Shown here: positions 36,204 through 45,316 of the stretch, piece after piece | How the letters are laid out: each line of letters begins with the position of its first letter | How positions within the stretch are numbered: the stretch's first letter is position 1 | Origin: Pseudomonas sp. A-RE-19 | GTDB taxonomy: Bacteria > Pseudomonadota > Gammaproteobacteria > Pseudomonadales > Pseudomonadaceae | Length of the DNA: 64,000 nt | Assembly (NCBI RefSeq): GCF_019956555.1 | Contig: NZ_JAHBDQ010000017.1 | Location: 48,483-112,482, forward strand | Direction of reading: 5' to 3' | Notes under the pieces: model-generated | Seen by the model: only the letters and a program-made list of their open reading frames with translations | Told to the model about the DNA's origin: nothing | Database searches by the model: none | Position numbers and translations under genes: made by a program

Positions 36204-37448
36204 ATGAACGATCAACACTGGGGCCCATCCATCAGTGCCGACATCGTGGTAATAGGCGGCGGGACCGCCGGCATTGGCCTGGTTGCCAGCCTGCTGAAAC
36301 GCGATCCGGGCTTGAACATCACCGTTATCGAACCCGATAGCCAGCACTACTACCAACCGGCATGGACGCTGGTGGGCGGCGGTGCTTACACGATAAAAAA
36401 CACCGCGCGCCCGATGTCCTCGGTGATGCCGCGTCAGGCCAGCTGGGTGCAGGCGTCCGTGACGGACATCGCCCCCGACAGCAAACAGCTGACCCTCGAC
36501 GATGGCCGCACTGTCCGTTATCAAAACCTCGTCGTCTGCCCCGGCCTGCGCCTGGCCTGGGAGAAGATCGAAGGCCTGCAGGACACCCTCGGCCAGAATG
36601 GCGTGACGTCCAATTACAGCTATCGGCACGCGACCTACACCTGGGAACTGGTCCGGGGATTGCGCGGCGGCAAAGCGATCTTCACCCAGCCAGCGATCCC
36701 GATCAAATGCGCCGGTGCGCCGCAGAAAGCCTTGTACTTGTCCTGCGATCACTGGCGCAAAACCGGCGTCCTGAGCAAATTCGACGTCGAGTTCAATCTG
36801 GCCGGCGCTGCGCTGTTCGGCGTGGCGACATTCGTGCCACCGCTCATGAAGTACATCGAAAAGTACAACGCGCGGCTGGCCTTCAATTCCAATCTGGTCA
36901 AAGTTGACGGGCCGTCGAAAACCGCGTGGTTCGAGGTCAAGGAGGCTGCGGGTGTCGTGACCGTTCAAGAGAAAACCTTCGACCTGCTGCACGTCGTGCC
37001 GCCTCAGGTCTCGCCGGATTTCATCCGTCATAGTCCCTTGGCCGATGCCGCTGGCTGGTGCGAAGTGAACCTGCACAGCCTGCAACACGTGCGCTATCCC
37101 GACGTCTTTGCCCTGGGCGATGTCTGCTCCACCAGCAACGCAAAAACCGCTGCCGCCGTGCGCAAGCAGATTGTGGTGGTCGCGCAAAACCTGCTGGCCC
37201 TGCGCAAGCAACAGCCGTTGCCGCTCAAGTACGACGGCTACGGTTCCTGCCCGCTGACGGTGGAGAAGGGCAAGGTGATCCTCGCCGAGTTCGGTTACGC
37301 CGGCAAATTGCTGCCGACCTTTCCCCTCGACCCGACGGTGCCGCGCCGTTCAGCCTGGTTTCTCAAGGCGACCCTGCTGCCGTGGTTCTACTGGAATGGC
37401 TTGCTCAAGGGCCGTGAATTGCTGACCCATCTGTCCAAGGTTGATTGA
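36204..37448 (+). CDS. sqr: Sulfide:quinone oxidoreductase
   Basis: A 414-residue FAD-dependent sulfide:quinone oxidoreductase of the type II (eukaryotic-like) group, which oxidises H2S to a persulfide or polysulfide and reduces quinone at the membrane. The FAD motif VVIGGGTAGIGLVASLLK is at residues 15-33, and the family segment HYYQPAWTLVGGG follows. Two redox cysteines are visible: Cys169 in IKCAGAPQK and Cys349 in GYGSCPL. A C-terminal hydrophobic/aromatic stretch (FLKATLLPWFYW) fits membrane attachment. It is co-transcribed with the TauE gene 9 bp later, downstream of the BigR-like repressor. Confidence 0.92.
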   Translation: MNDQHWGPSISADIVVIGGGTAGIGLVASLLKRDPGLNITVIEPDSQHYYQPAWTLVGGGAYTIKNTARPMSSVMPRQASWVQASVTDIAPDSKQLTLDDGRTVRYQNLVVCPGLRLAWEKIEGLQDTLGQNGVTSNYSYRHATYTWELVRGLRGGKAIFTQPAIPIKCAGAPQKALYLSCDHWRKTGVLSKFDVEFNLAGAALFGVATFVPPLMKYIEKYNARLAFNSNLVKVDGPSKTAWFEVKEAAGVVTVQEKTFDLLHVVPPQVSPDFIRHSPLADAAGWCEVNLHSLQHVRYPDVFALGDVCSTSNAKTAAAVRKQIVVVAQNLLALRKQQPLPLKYDGYGSCPLTVEKGKVILAEFGYAGKLLPTFPLDPTVPRRSAWFLKATLLPWFYWNGLLKGRELLTHLSKVD

Positions 37449-37457
37449 GAGAACCCT

Positions 37458-38264
37458 ATGTTGCTGGCCAGTTTTTTCGGTGTGGTCATGGGCCTGGTGC
37501 TCGGTTTGACCGGCGCTGGTGGCGGAATTCTCGCAGTGCCGGCCCTGGTGCTGGGGCTGGGTTTGACCATGACCCAAGCAGCGCCCGTCGCCTTGTTCGC
37601 GGTGGGCAGTGCGGCGGCGATCGGTGCGATCGACGGTTTGCGCCATGGCCTGGTGCGCTATCGCGCGGCGTTGTTGATTGCACTGCTTGGCGCGGTGTTT
37701 TCGCCGGTGGGCATCTACTTCGCCCATCAGTTGCCGGAAAAGATCCTGATGGTCCTGTTCAGTCTGCTGATGGTCATGGTGGCCTGGCGGATGCTGCGCC
37801 GGGAAAAGCCTGACGCCGGCCCGAGCGACCACGGCCATGCCAACTGGGGCCAGAAGAACTGCATGCTCGATCAGCAGACCGGGCGTTTTTCCTGGACCGC
37901 CAAATGCACCGCAACCCTGGCGGCACTCGGCGCGGTGACCGGCGTGGTCTCGGGGCTGCTCGGGGTCGGTGGCGGCTTTCTGATTGTGCCAGCGTTCAAG
38001 CAGCTGACCGACGTGCAGATGCGCGGCATCGTCGCCACGTCGTTGATGGTGATCAGCCTGATCTCGGTGATCGGGGTGATCGGTGCATTTCACGCCGGGG
38101 TGCGGATTGATGGTTTGGGCGTGTCATTCATTGTCGCCAGCATCGTCGGGATGATTCTCGGTCGAAAACTCTGCGCGCGGGTGCCGGCTCGAGGGCTGCA
38201 GATCGGTTTTGCCAGCGTCTGCGTGGCGGTAGCCGTTTACATGCTGTTCAGAGCGCTCGCCTAG
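37458..38264 (+). CDS. TauE/SafE family sulfite (anion) exporter
   Basis: A 268-residue membrane protein with about seven or eight hydrophobic segments and two related halves. The TauE/SafE signature glycine-rich motifs GLTGAGGGILAVPALVLG and GLLGVGGGFLIVPAFKQL are at the start of each half. A hydrophilic insertion with HGHANWGQKNCMLDQ lies mid-protein. It directly follows the SQR gene and is probably translated from the same transcript. Export of sulfite or a related sulfur anion formed by persulfide oxidation is the expected role. Confidence 0.86.
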   Translation: MLLASFFGVVMGLVLGLTGAGGGILAVPALVLGLGLTMTQAAPVALFAVGSAAAIGAIDGLRHGLVRYRAALLIALLGAVFSPVGIYFAHQLPEKILMVLFSLLMVMVAWRMLRREKPDAGPSDHGHANWGQKNCMLDQQTGRFSWTAKCTATLAALGAVTGVVSGLLGVGGGFLIVPAFKQLTDVQMRGIVATSLMVISLISVIGVIGAFHAGVRIDGLGVSFIVASIVGMILGRKLCARVPARGLQIGFASVCVAVAVYMLFRALA

Positions 38265-38473
38265 CGGACACCGGTGCCTGTGGACGCCAGTCGGGTCCGC
38301 AGGCTTACACCCTAAGTTCCGGGCCTGTCCGGCGGGCGGTCTTACACCGAACTTGCCGCGCGCCACCCGCCAATCCAAAGCAGCTGAGAACCACCCCGAA
38401 GGCAGCGTATGACGCCGCCGGTCAGCTTTCGATAATCGCCTCCGACATCAAGTCCCCCGTTGCGGAGCGCGTC

Positions 38474-39658
38474 ATGCACAACAATAAGAACTTCAAGCAT
38501 CGTTTCTTGCCGGCCTTTATCGCCAGCCTGTCCTCCCTTGGCCTGAGCTCAATGGCCGAGGCCGAGATCGTGCTGTACGACAAGGACCAGACCACGTTCT
38601 CCACGGATGGCTACATCAACGCCTTCTACGTGAACAGCGACGTGGACCGGGCCGGCGAACAGTACGACCGGCGCCAGGCGCGGGTGAAGATGGGGTTTCT
38701 GCCCAACTACCTGGGTTTCAACATGGGCAAGCAGGTCGATGACCTCAAGCTCGGCGCCCGGGCCTCGTTCTGGGTCACCATCAACGACAGCGAAACCAAC
38801 GGCACCGACACCGCCATCGACGTGCGGCAGTTCTACGGCACGGTGGCCAATCCAGAGTGGGGCGAGGTGCTGATCGGCAAGGATTTCGGCCTGTTTGCCC
38901 GCTCCAACATCCTGCTCGACGAACTGCTCTCCGGTTATGGTCAGGTCAGCGATACGTTGGGCCTGGTGGACGGCGGCGGGGTGTCGTTCGGCAACATCGG
39001 CAGCGGTTATCCGTACCCGTTCCCGACGTCGCAGATTACCTATCGCACCCCGGTGATGGACGGCTTGCGGGTCGCGGTCGGGATCATGGACCCGGTCGAC
39101 ACCAACGACAGCAGCGCGACGGGCAAGGCGTATCAGGAGAACCCGCGCACCGAGAGCGAGATTACCTATCAGTTCGACCTCGGCGGGGCGAAGATTTACA
39201 GCTGGCTCAACGGCAGCTACCAGACGTCGGACAACACCGATTCCAGCGTCTCGTCCGTCACCTCCAAAGGCGTGGGCTATGGCGTGCAGGCTAAGATGGG
39301 CGGGCTGTCGCTGACCGGCTCCGGCTTCCAGGCCAAGGGCATCAACCCGTTCTTCACCAACAACGCCGGCGAACCGACCTTGCGCAATGTCGACAGCGAC
39401 GGTTACCTGTTGCAGGGCTCCTACAAACTGGGCAAGAACCGCCTGGCGCTGTCTTACGGCAAGACCAAGGACGACGGCAACGGCGTGGTCGGCAGCGGCG
39501 CCGATTACGAGACCCGTGGTATTGCGCTGTTCCATGACGTCAACGACAACCTCAAGCTGGTGGCCGAGTACAACCAGTTCGAAATCAATGGCCACGACAC
39601 CAGCGCCCAGAACGAGAACACCGATACGTTTGCGGTGGGGGCGGTGTTGACCTGGTAG
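38474..39658 (+). CDS. Gram-negative outer-membrane porin
   Basis: A 394-residue outer-membrane porin with an N-terminal signal peptide cleaved after AEA at about residue 30. It is rich in alternating beta strands and closes with the classical terminal aromatic residue (AVGAVLTW). GGAG lies 8 bases before the ATG. It resembles general Gram-negative porins of the beta- and gammaproteobacteria, about 16 strands, more than the OprD group; the substrate is unknown. No co-transcribed gene is visible; it stands between the TauE gene and a REP doublet. Confidence 0.85.
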   Translation: MHNNKNFKHRFLPAFIASLSSLGLSSMAEAEIVLYDKDQTTFSTDGYINAFYVNSDVDRAGEQYDRRQARVKMGFLPNYLGFNMGKQVDDLKLGARASFWVTINDSETNGTDTAIDVRQFYGTVANPEWGEVLIGKDFGLFARSNILLDELLSGYGQVSDTLGLVDGGGVSFGNIGSGYPYPFPTSQITYRTPVMDGLRVAVGIMDPVDTNDSSATGKAYQENPRTESEITYQFDLGGAKIYSWLNGSYQTSDNTDSSVSSVTSKGVGYGVQAKMGGLSLTGSGFQAKGINPFFTNNAGEPTLRNVDSDGYLLQGSYKLGKNRLALSYGKTKDDGNGVVGSGADYETRGIALFHDVNDNLKLVAEYNQFEINGHDTSAQNENTDTFAVGAVLTW

Positions 39659-39687
39659 CAAAGGAATTCGGCATCACGCAGATCCAA

Positions 39688-39777
39688 TGTGGGAGCGAGC
39701 CTGCTCGCGATGAGGGCTTAACATTCAGCGAAGATGTTGAATGTAAGTCCGCCATCGCGAGCAGGCTCGCTCCCACA
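39688..39777. repeat. REP doublet, TGTGGGAGCGAGCCTGCTCGCGATG type
   Basis: Arms TGTGGGAGCGAGCCTGC and GCAGGCTCGCTCCCACA, with a central ACATTCAGC/GTTGAATGT pairing. It lies after the porin gene. Confidence 0.9.
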
Positions 39778-39837
39778 GGGGATTTTCTGTGCCTTGTAGA
39801 TCCCGACACAACTCTCATCCCATCGAACCACCCACCC

Positions 39838-39850
39838 ACTACCCAAGTAG
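39838..39850. promoter_or_regulatory. ped/pqq-type TACYAA motif upstream of nosP
   Basis: ACTACCCAAGTAG, an inverted CTAC/GTAG element 67 bp before nosP and followed by CATTCGCC. It shares its layout with elements upstream of the pedA1, pedF, pedH, pedI, pqqA and CXXCW genes; the activator ErbR/AgmR is the candidate binder. Confidence 0.4.
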
Positions 39851-39916
39851 CATTCGCCACCGCCCGCAGGCTTCGTACACTCGTGCCTCATACAGGCGCA
39901 CCGGCGGGGGGCGAGG

Positions 39917-41080
39917 ATGCAGCAGGTTCAGAACGACGGTGTGGTCAGTGCCATGTCCCAGGCCACCGATGCCCAGCAAGCGGCACAGGATCTGGCGCGA
40001 CAACTCTTGCACCCGCATTTGGGCTTCGTGCTGTTCTTCTGTTCCGCCGAGTACGACTTGCAGGCGCTGGGGCGTGCGTTGCAACAGAGCTTCGGCGGCA
40101 TTCGTCTGGTGGGCTGCACCAGCGCCGGAGAAATCACGCCCCAAGGCTACGGTCGCAGCTGCGTGACGGCGGTGGGCTTCGATCATCGGCACTTTTCCAT
40201 TTCCACCGAACTGATCGACGAGATGGAGCATTTCAGCCTGATCGATGCCCAGCAAATGGTCGAGCGCCTGGTCAGCGGCTGTCGCAGCAACACCCTGGCG
40301 CCGATCAAGGGCAACAGCTTTGCCCTGACCTTGCTCGATGGCTTGTCCAGCCGTGAGGAGATGGTTCTCGCCGCCCTGAGCGCGGCGTTGGGCGATATTC
40401 CGCATTTTGGCGGTTCAGCTGGCGACGATAACTACCTGACCCACACCCACGTGTATTTCGGCGGCGAGTTCCACAGCGGCGCGGCGGTGGTGGTGCTGGT
40501 CAATACCTGGCTGGACTTTGAAGTCTTCACCACCCACCACATCCTGCCCAGGGCCGAAAAACTGGTGGTCACCGCCGCCGACAGCGCCTCGCGGCGAGTG
40601 TTCGAGCTCAACGCCGAACCAGCCGCCGAGGAGTACGCCCGGCACATTGGCGTGGCGGTGGCCGATCTCGATTACCGGATCTTTGCCGCGCACCCGTTGG
40701 CGGTGCGGATTAACGATCAGTATTACGTGCGGGCGATCCAGCAGGTTCATCCGGATTTGAGCCTGAGTTTCTACTGTGCGGTGGAAAACGGCATCGTCCT
40801 CACCGTCATGACCCCAGGCCCCATGCTGCCTAATCTGCAAAGCCTGTTCGAGGGGTTGCAGGAGCGTCTCGGGGACCTGTTGCTGACCATCGGCTGCGAC
40901 TGTTTTCTCAGGCGTCTGGAACTGGAAGACGGCGGCAGTCTCGAGCAGATCGGCGCGTTCTTGCGGGAGCAACGGGTGATGGGTTTCAACACCTACGGAG
41001 AACAGTTCAATGGCATGCACATCAACCAGACCTTCACCGGGGTTGCCATTGCCCGAGGCCGCGCCCCTGGACAGCGCTGA
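39917..41080 (+). CDS. nosP: FIST-domain nitric-oxide sensor protein NosP-like
   Basis: A 387-residue cytoplasmic sensor with FIST_N (about residues 25-220, including IRLVGCTSAGEITPQGYGRSCVTAVGFD) and FIST_C (about 225-365) domains. In P. aeruginosa the same gene, just upstream of the NahK kinase gene, encodes NosP, a haem protein that binds nitric oxide and alters NahK activity, affecting biofilm dispersal. The location and length agree with that protein. The haem ligand cannot be identified from sequence alone. A second ATG 12 codons on is an alternative start. The 3' end overlaps the kinase gene by 71 bp. Confidence 0.85.
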   Translation: MQQVQNDGVVSAMSQATDAQQAAQDLARQLLHPHLGFVLFFCSAEYDLQALGRALQQSFGGIRLVGCTSAGEITPQGYGRSCVTAVGFDHRHFSISTELIDEMEHFSLIDAQQMVERLVSGCRSNTLAPIKGNSFALTLLDGLSSREEMVLAALSAALGDIPHFGGSAGDDNYLTHTHVYFGGEFHSGAAVVVLVNTWLDFEVFTTHHILPRAEKLVVTAADSASRRVFELNAEPAAEEYARHIGVAVADLDYRIFAAHPLAVRINDQYYVRAIQQVHPDLSLSFYCAVENGIVLTVMTPGPMLPNLQSLFEGLQERLGDLLLTIGCDCFLRRLELEDGGSLEQIGAFLREQRVMGFNTYGEQFNGMHINQTFTGVAIARGRAPGQR

Positions 41081-43643
41081 CCTTCAGGCGCAGATCGCCA
41101 GCCTGCGCCACGAAAACCACAAACTGCAACGCATCAATGGCGCGTTGATCGAGCGCATCGAATCCGGCATTACCCGGGGCAACGACCCGTATGCGGCGTT
41201 CCAGCACTCGGTGGTGCTGGCCGAACAAGTGCGTGAGCGCACCGACGCCCTGAACCAGGCCATGGCCGAACTCAAGGCCGGCAATCACTTGCTCAGCGAA
41301 GCGCGACTGCGGGCCGAAACCGCCCATCAACATTTGATCGACGCCATCGAAAGCATTTCCGACGCCTTTGTGCTGTTCGACGCCGAGCAACGGATCGTGC
41401 TGTTCAACAGCCGCTTCAAGGCGTTTTGGGGCAACAGCCGGGTGCGGATCAACGCTGGCATGCGCCTGAGCGAGGTGAAACGGTTGATGACCGGGGCCGG
41501 GCTGTTCAGCGAAGAACCCCGCGGACATGCCGACGAAAATCTGCTCTACCGTCTGCACAACGGGCGCTGGCTGCAAGTCAGCGAACGGCCCACCCAGGAA
41601 GGCGGGCGGGTGATCCTGTTCACCGACATTACCGACGTCAAACTCAGCGAAACCGTGCGCCGCGAGCAGGCCGTGGCGCAGAAGTCGCACTTGTTGCAGC
41701 GGGCGGTCGACAACCTGTCCCAAGGGGTGGCGATGGTCAACGCCGAGGGCATCCTGGAACTGTGGAACCGGCGCTTCCTGGAGCTGAGTGGCCTGGCCCC
41801 GGTGGCGGCCCATCGGCCGTTTGCCGAAGTCATCGCCGACAGTGAGCTGAACCTGCTGACGCCCGCCAGTCGTGACCCGAATGGGCGACTGGTGCAGGAA
41901 TGCGAGCAGCGCCTCTACGATGGCCGGGTGCTGGAAATTCGCACCCATCCGTTGCCCACCGGCGGCTTCGTCAACACCTTCACCGACATCACCGAACGCT
42001 ACCAGCACGCCGAAGCGCTCAGCGAAAGCGAGCGCTGGATTCGTCTGATCACGGACCATGTGCCAGCGCTGATCGCCTACCTGAATGCCGATCTGGTCTA
42101 TGAGTTCACTAACAAAGTCTACGAAGAGTGGTACTGCTGGCCCCGGGGCGTGATGCTCGGGCAGAGCCTGCGCGAAGTTCACAGCGAGCAGCATTATCAG
42201 CGCCTGGAAGCCTACGTGGCCCGGGCCCTGGCCGGTGAGAGCGTGACGTTCGAGTTTGCCGAAACCAACATCAACAATCAGGAGCGCTACATGCTGCGCT
42301 CCTACGTGCCAAATCGCCTGGCCACCGGGGAAGTGGTGGGGATTTTCGTGTTGATCCGCGACATCACCGAGCGCCGCCGCACCGCCGAGGCGCTGCATCA
42401 GGCCTATCAGAACCTTGAGCTGCGGGTGCGCGAACGCACCACCGAGCTGACCACCCTCAATGACCAATTGCTGCGCGAAATCGACGAGCGCCGCCGGGTG
42501 GAGTCACGCTTGCGCGAGGCCAAGCTCGAGGCCGAGCAGGCCAACCTGTCGAAGACCAAATTTCTCGCGGCGGTCAGTCACGACCTGCTGCAACCGCTGA
42601 ATGCCGCGCGGCTGTTTACCAGCGCCTTGCTCGAACGCCGGGAGCCGGTGGCCAACGAGACGCTGGTGCGCAACGTGAGCAATTCCCTGGAAGACGTGGA
42701 AAACTTGCTGGGCACCCTGGTGGACATTTCCAAGCTTGATGCCGGGGTGATCAAGGCCGACATCGCGCCGTTCGCGCTCAGCGAATTGCTGGAAAACCTC
42801 GCCGCCGAATACACCCAAGTGGCCCGCAGCGAAGGCCTCGAGTTGCATTTCATCCCGTGTTCGGCGCTGGTGCGCAGCGACATTCAGTTGCTCGCGCGGA
42901 TCCTGCGGAATCTGCTGAGCAATGCCATTCGCTACACCTACAGCGGGCGCGTGGTGCTCGGCTGCCGACGTCATCATCAGCGGCTGACCATCGAAGTCTG
43001 GGACAGCGGCATGGGCATTGCCGAGAACCGTCTGGAGGAGATTTTTCAGGAGTTCAAACGCGGTGATGTGCAGCGCCCGGATCAGGATCGCGGCTTGGGG
43101 CTGGGCCTGGCGATTGTGGAGAAAATCGCCCGTATTCTCGGCCATCGGATTCACGTGCGTTCATGGCCGGGCAAGGGCTCGATGTTTTCCGTCGAAGTGC
43201 CGTTGAGTGCCACGGCGCCGAAGGCGTTGCCGAACCTGCTGATGAGCGAACCGATGCTCGAGCGCCTGCGCGGTGCCCGGGTGTGGGTGCTGGACAACGA
43301 CGCGGCCATTTGCGCCGGGATGCGCACCTTGCTCGAAGGTTGGGGCTGCCGGGTGGTCACGGCGCTGTCGGAGGAGGACCTGGCGCGGCAAGTGGATAAT
43401 TATCACGACGAAGCCGACCTGCTGATCGCCGACTATCACCTGGATGACGAGCAGAACGGTGTCGACGCCGTGGCCCGCATCAACGCCCGCCGCGCCTCGG
43501 CGATCCCGGCGATGATGATCACCGCCAACTACAGCAATGAACTCAAACAGCAAATCCGCGAACTGGGCCACACCCTGATGCACAAACCGGTGCGGCCGAT
43601 GAAGCTCAAGACGGCGATGAGTCATTTGCTTGGTCGGCCTTGA
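41010..43643 (+). CDS. nahK: Hybrid sensor histidine kinase NahK (ErcS')
   Basis: An 877-residue soluble hybrid kinase. It has a coiled-coil N-terminus, three PAS-type regions (about residues 100-220, 225-340 and 345-470, with ENLIT/ITERYQHAEAL-type linkers), a second coiled coil, a HisKA domain with the phosphoacceptor His524 in AAVSHDLLQPLNAARL, an HATPase domain (about 625-740) and a C-terminal receiver with Asp808 in LIADYHLDDEQ. No membrane segments are present. NahK phosphorylates HptB and influences GacA-linked biofilm regulation in P. aeruginosa. The start ATG, with GGAG 9 bases before it, lies inside nosP. Confidence 0.9.
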   Translation: MACTSTRPSPGLPLPEAAPLDSADLQAQIASLRHENHKLQRINGALIERIESGITRGNDPYAAFQHSVVLAEQVRERTDALNQAMAELKAGNHLLSEARLRAETAHQHLIDAIESISDAFVLFDAEQRIVLFNSRFKAFWGNSRVRINAGMRLSEVKRLMTGAGLFSEEPRGHADENLLYRLHNGRWLQVSERPTQEGGRVILFTDITDVKLSETVRREQAVAQKSHLLQRAVDNLSQGVAMVNAEGILELWNRRFLELSGLAPVAAHRPFAEVIADSELNLLTPASRDPNGRLVQECEQRLYDGRVLEIRTHPLPTGGFVNTFTDITERYQHAEALSESERWIRLITDHVPALIAYLNADLVYEFTNKVYEEWYCWPRGVMLGQSLREVHSEQHYQRLEAYVARALAGESVTFEFAETNINNQERYMLRSYVPNRLATGEVVGIFVLIRDITERRRTAEALHQAYQNLELRVRERTTELTTLNDQLLREIDERRRVESRLREAKLEAEQANLSKTKFLAAVSHDLLQPLNAARLFTSALLERREPVANETLVRNVSNSLEDVENLLGTLVDISKLDAGVIKADIAPFALSELLENLAAEYTQVARSEGLELHFIPCSALVRSDIQLLARILRNLLSNAIRYTYSGRVVLGCRRHHQRLTIEVWDSGMGIAENRLEEIFQEFKRGDVQRPDQDRGLGLGLAIVEKIARILGHRIHVRSWPGKGSMFSVEVPLSATAPKALPNLLMSEPMLERLRGARVWVLDNDAAICAGMRTLLEGWGCRVVTALSEEDLARQVDNYHDEADLLIADYHLDDEQNGVDAVARINARRASAIPAMMITANYSNELKQQIRELGHTLMHKPVRPMKLKTAMSHLLGRP

Positions 43644-43661
43644 GGCTTCTGGTGTTTGTGA

Positions 43662-43748
43662 GGGCCCCTATCGCGAGCAGGCTCGCTCCCACATTTGACC
43701 GAGTCAACTCAGATCTAATGTGGGAGCGAGCCTGCTCGCGATAGGGGC
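43662..43748. repeat. REP pair, opposed TCGCGAGCAGGCTCGCTCCCACA units
   Basis: A reverse unit (CGCGAGCAGGCTCGCTCCCAC) and a forward unit (TGTGGGAGCGAGCCTGCTCGCG) diverge from an ACTC-rich centre. They separate the convergent nahK and erbR genes. Confidence 0.9.
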
Positions 43749-43771
43749 GACGCGGTCTCTCTGAAGAACCA

Positions 43772-44437
43772 TCAACGCCGCAAATACGACCCGAAATCAA
43801 TATCCCCGGCACTCAAAATCGCCTGCACCCGATTGTGCACATTGAGTTTGCGCAATATCGCAGAAACGTGGGCCTTGACCGTGGTTTCGGCGATTTCCAG
43901 GGTGTAGGCGATCTGTTTGTTCGACTCGCCTTTAGTCATACGCTCAAGCACCAGTAACTGCTTGCGGGTCAGTGCCTGGAGCAGTTCCGGCGGGAAGCTC
44001 GGGGTGTCATTCATTCGGCGATGAGTGCCGCTTTTTTGCGTGCGGATGATGTCCGGGGGCAGGTACACATTGCCATTGAGAATCTGCTGGATGGCCTCGG
44101 TCATCTGTACCCGTGGCGACGATTTGGTGATGAACCCCACCGCGCCATAGGTGATGGCTTGCAGCACGATCTGTTTGTCCTGTTCGGCCGAAACGATCAC
44201 CACCGGAATGGTCGGTGCCTCGTTGCGCAGGTTGATCAGGCCATTGAGGCCGTGCATGCCGGGCATGTTCAGGTCGAGCAGGATCAGGTCCAGGTCGTCG
44301 TGTTCCTGGGTCAGGGCCAGGGCACTGTCGAGGTCGGCGGTTTCCATGACCTCGCTGCCGGGGAAACCGTCGCTGATGACGTTATGAATGGCTTCGCGAA
44401 ACAGCGGGTGATCGTCGGCAATCAGAATTTTGTACAT
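43772..44437 (-). CDS. erbR: LuxR-type response regulator ErbR (AgmR)
   Basis: A 221-residue NarL/LuxR-type response regulator. The receiver domain (1-120) has the acidic pocket Asp8/Asp9, the phosphorylation site Asp55 in [13 protein letters not shown], and Lys in FITKSS. The C-terminal LuxR helix-turn-helix (about 153-210) reads [45 protein letters not shown]. ErbR/AgmR activates the PQQ biosynthesis and alcohol-oxidation genes in Pseudomonas, and here it stands in that region, convergent with nahK. Its sensor kinase cannot be read directly, but nahK or ercS are candidates. Confidence 0.9.
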   Translation of the reverse strand: MYKILIADDHPLFREAIHNVISDGFPGSEVMETADLDSALALTQEHDDLDLILLDLNMPGMHGLNGLINLRNEAPTIPVVIVSAEQDKQIVLQAITYGAVGFITKSSPRVQMTEAIQQILNGNVYLPPDIIRTQKSGTHRRMNDTPSFPPELLQALTRKQLLVLERMTKGESNKQIAYTLEIAETTVKAHVSAILRKLNVHNRVQAILSAGDIDFGSYLRR

Positions 44438-44496
44438 GGCCTTTCACCTCATTATTTTTTTGATCAGGGTGTGGCAACAACACGCAAGCGCTCAAG

Positions 44497-45054
44497 TCAG
44501 GGAAAGGGCTCGGGCCGGGCGGGGGTCACGGGCAGGTTCGCCGCTTGCCAGGCATCCAGACCGTCGCGGTACCAATACAGTGTCTTATAGCCCATGGAAG
44601 CGGCGCGTTTTACCGCGTTCCAGCTCAACCAGCAATCGGAGCGGCAGTAAAAGACCAACGGTCGAGACAGATCGCCCGCCGTCAATTGCTGCAGGTGGCG
44701 CGCGAAATAGTCCTGCCACGGGGGCGTCAGGTCACCGTCTCCGGTGTTGGCCAGCCAATGGCTGCCGGGCAGGTTTTCGTGGGGCTGGTCTTCGATGAAA
44801 CGGCCTTGCAGCCATTGCCGACGATAGACATCGATCAGCAGCGGATTTGGCGTTTGCTTGAGCAGGTTTTGCAGGGCGGGCGTGTCGATGATGTTCGCCC
44901 CCTGGAGCTGAGTCGGGGTCGGGCTGCGGTACAGACCGATGCGATAACCCTCGGCGGAGAACAACGGCGTTTCGGCCTGCGCGGCGCCCAGCAACAGGCT
45001 CAGCGACAGCGCGGCGAGAGAAGGGCACAGCAGAACACGTCGTGCACGCGGCAT
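44497..45054 (-). CDS. PQQ-dependent catabolism-associated CXXCW-type protein
   Basis: A 185-residue exported protein (signal peptide ending near AAQA at residue 27) of a family that travels with quinoprotein dehydrogenase genes. The core FYCRSDCWLSWNAVKRAASMGY contains Cys-Arg-Ser-Asp-Cys-Trp and resembles a rhodanese-like fold, consistent with an electron-transfer or metal/sulfur role in the periplasm; exact chemistry is unknown. A TACTAAAGTA motif about 83 bp upstream matches motifs before the other ped genes. The gene follows the ABC operon on the same strand, after a REP doublet. Confidence 0.75.
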   Translation of the reverse strand: MPRARRVLLCPSLAALSLSLLLGAAQAETPLFSAEGYRIGLYRSPTPTQLQGANIIDTPALQNLLKQTPNPLLIDVYRRQWLQGRFIEDQPHENLPGSHWLANTGDGDLTPPWQDYFARHLQQLTAGDLSRPLVFYCRSDCWLSWNAVKRAASMGYKTLYWYRDGLDAWQAANLPVTPARPEPFP

Positions 45055-45136
45055 GGGGGTTCAGTCCTTATAGTTATGAACCCATTACATGCCAGTGGCG
45101 GTGCGTTGTGAATGCGACGATAGACAGGTAAACCAG

Positions 45137-45146
45137 TACTAAAGTA
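45137..45146. promoter_or_regulatory. ped/pqq-type TACTAAAGTA motif before the CXXCW gene
   Basis: TACTAAAGTA is a perfect inverted TACT/AGTA element 83 bp upstream of the minus-strand CXXCW gene. It is similar to the motif TACCAAGGTA before pedA1. Confidence 0.4.
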
Positions 45147-45212
45147 GTAATTTTGCCCGGATTGCCGGGTGCTTTGCTTGTGAACACAAATATGTGAACA
45201 CATCAGAACAAC

Positions 45213-45302
45213 TGTAGGAGCGAGCCTGCTCGCGATGGGGCCATTACATCCAGCATTGATGTTGGCTGACACACCGCCATCGCGAGCAGGCTCGCTCCCA
45301 CA
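45213..45302. repeat. REP doublet, TGTAGGAGCGAGCCTGCTCGCG type
   Basis: Arms TGTAGGAGCGAGCCTGCTCGC and GCGAGCAGGCTCGCTCCCACA with an ACATCCAGC/GTTGGCTG centre. It lies between the CXXCW gene promoter and the 3' end of the ABC permease gene. Confidence 0.9.
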
Positions 45303-45316
45303 GGGGAAATGTGTTG

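Noticed and set aside
41034..42467. 477-codon minus-strand frame
   Set aside because: Antisense shadow inside the nahK gene, with no domains.
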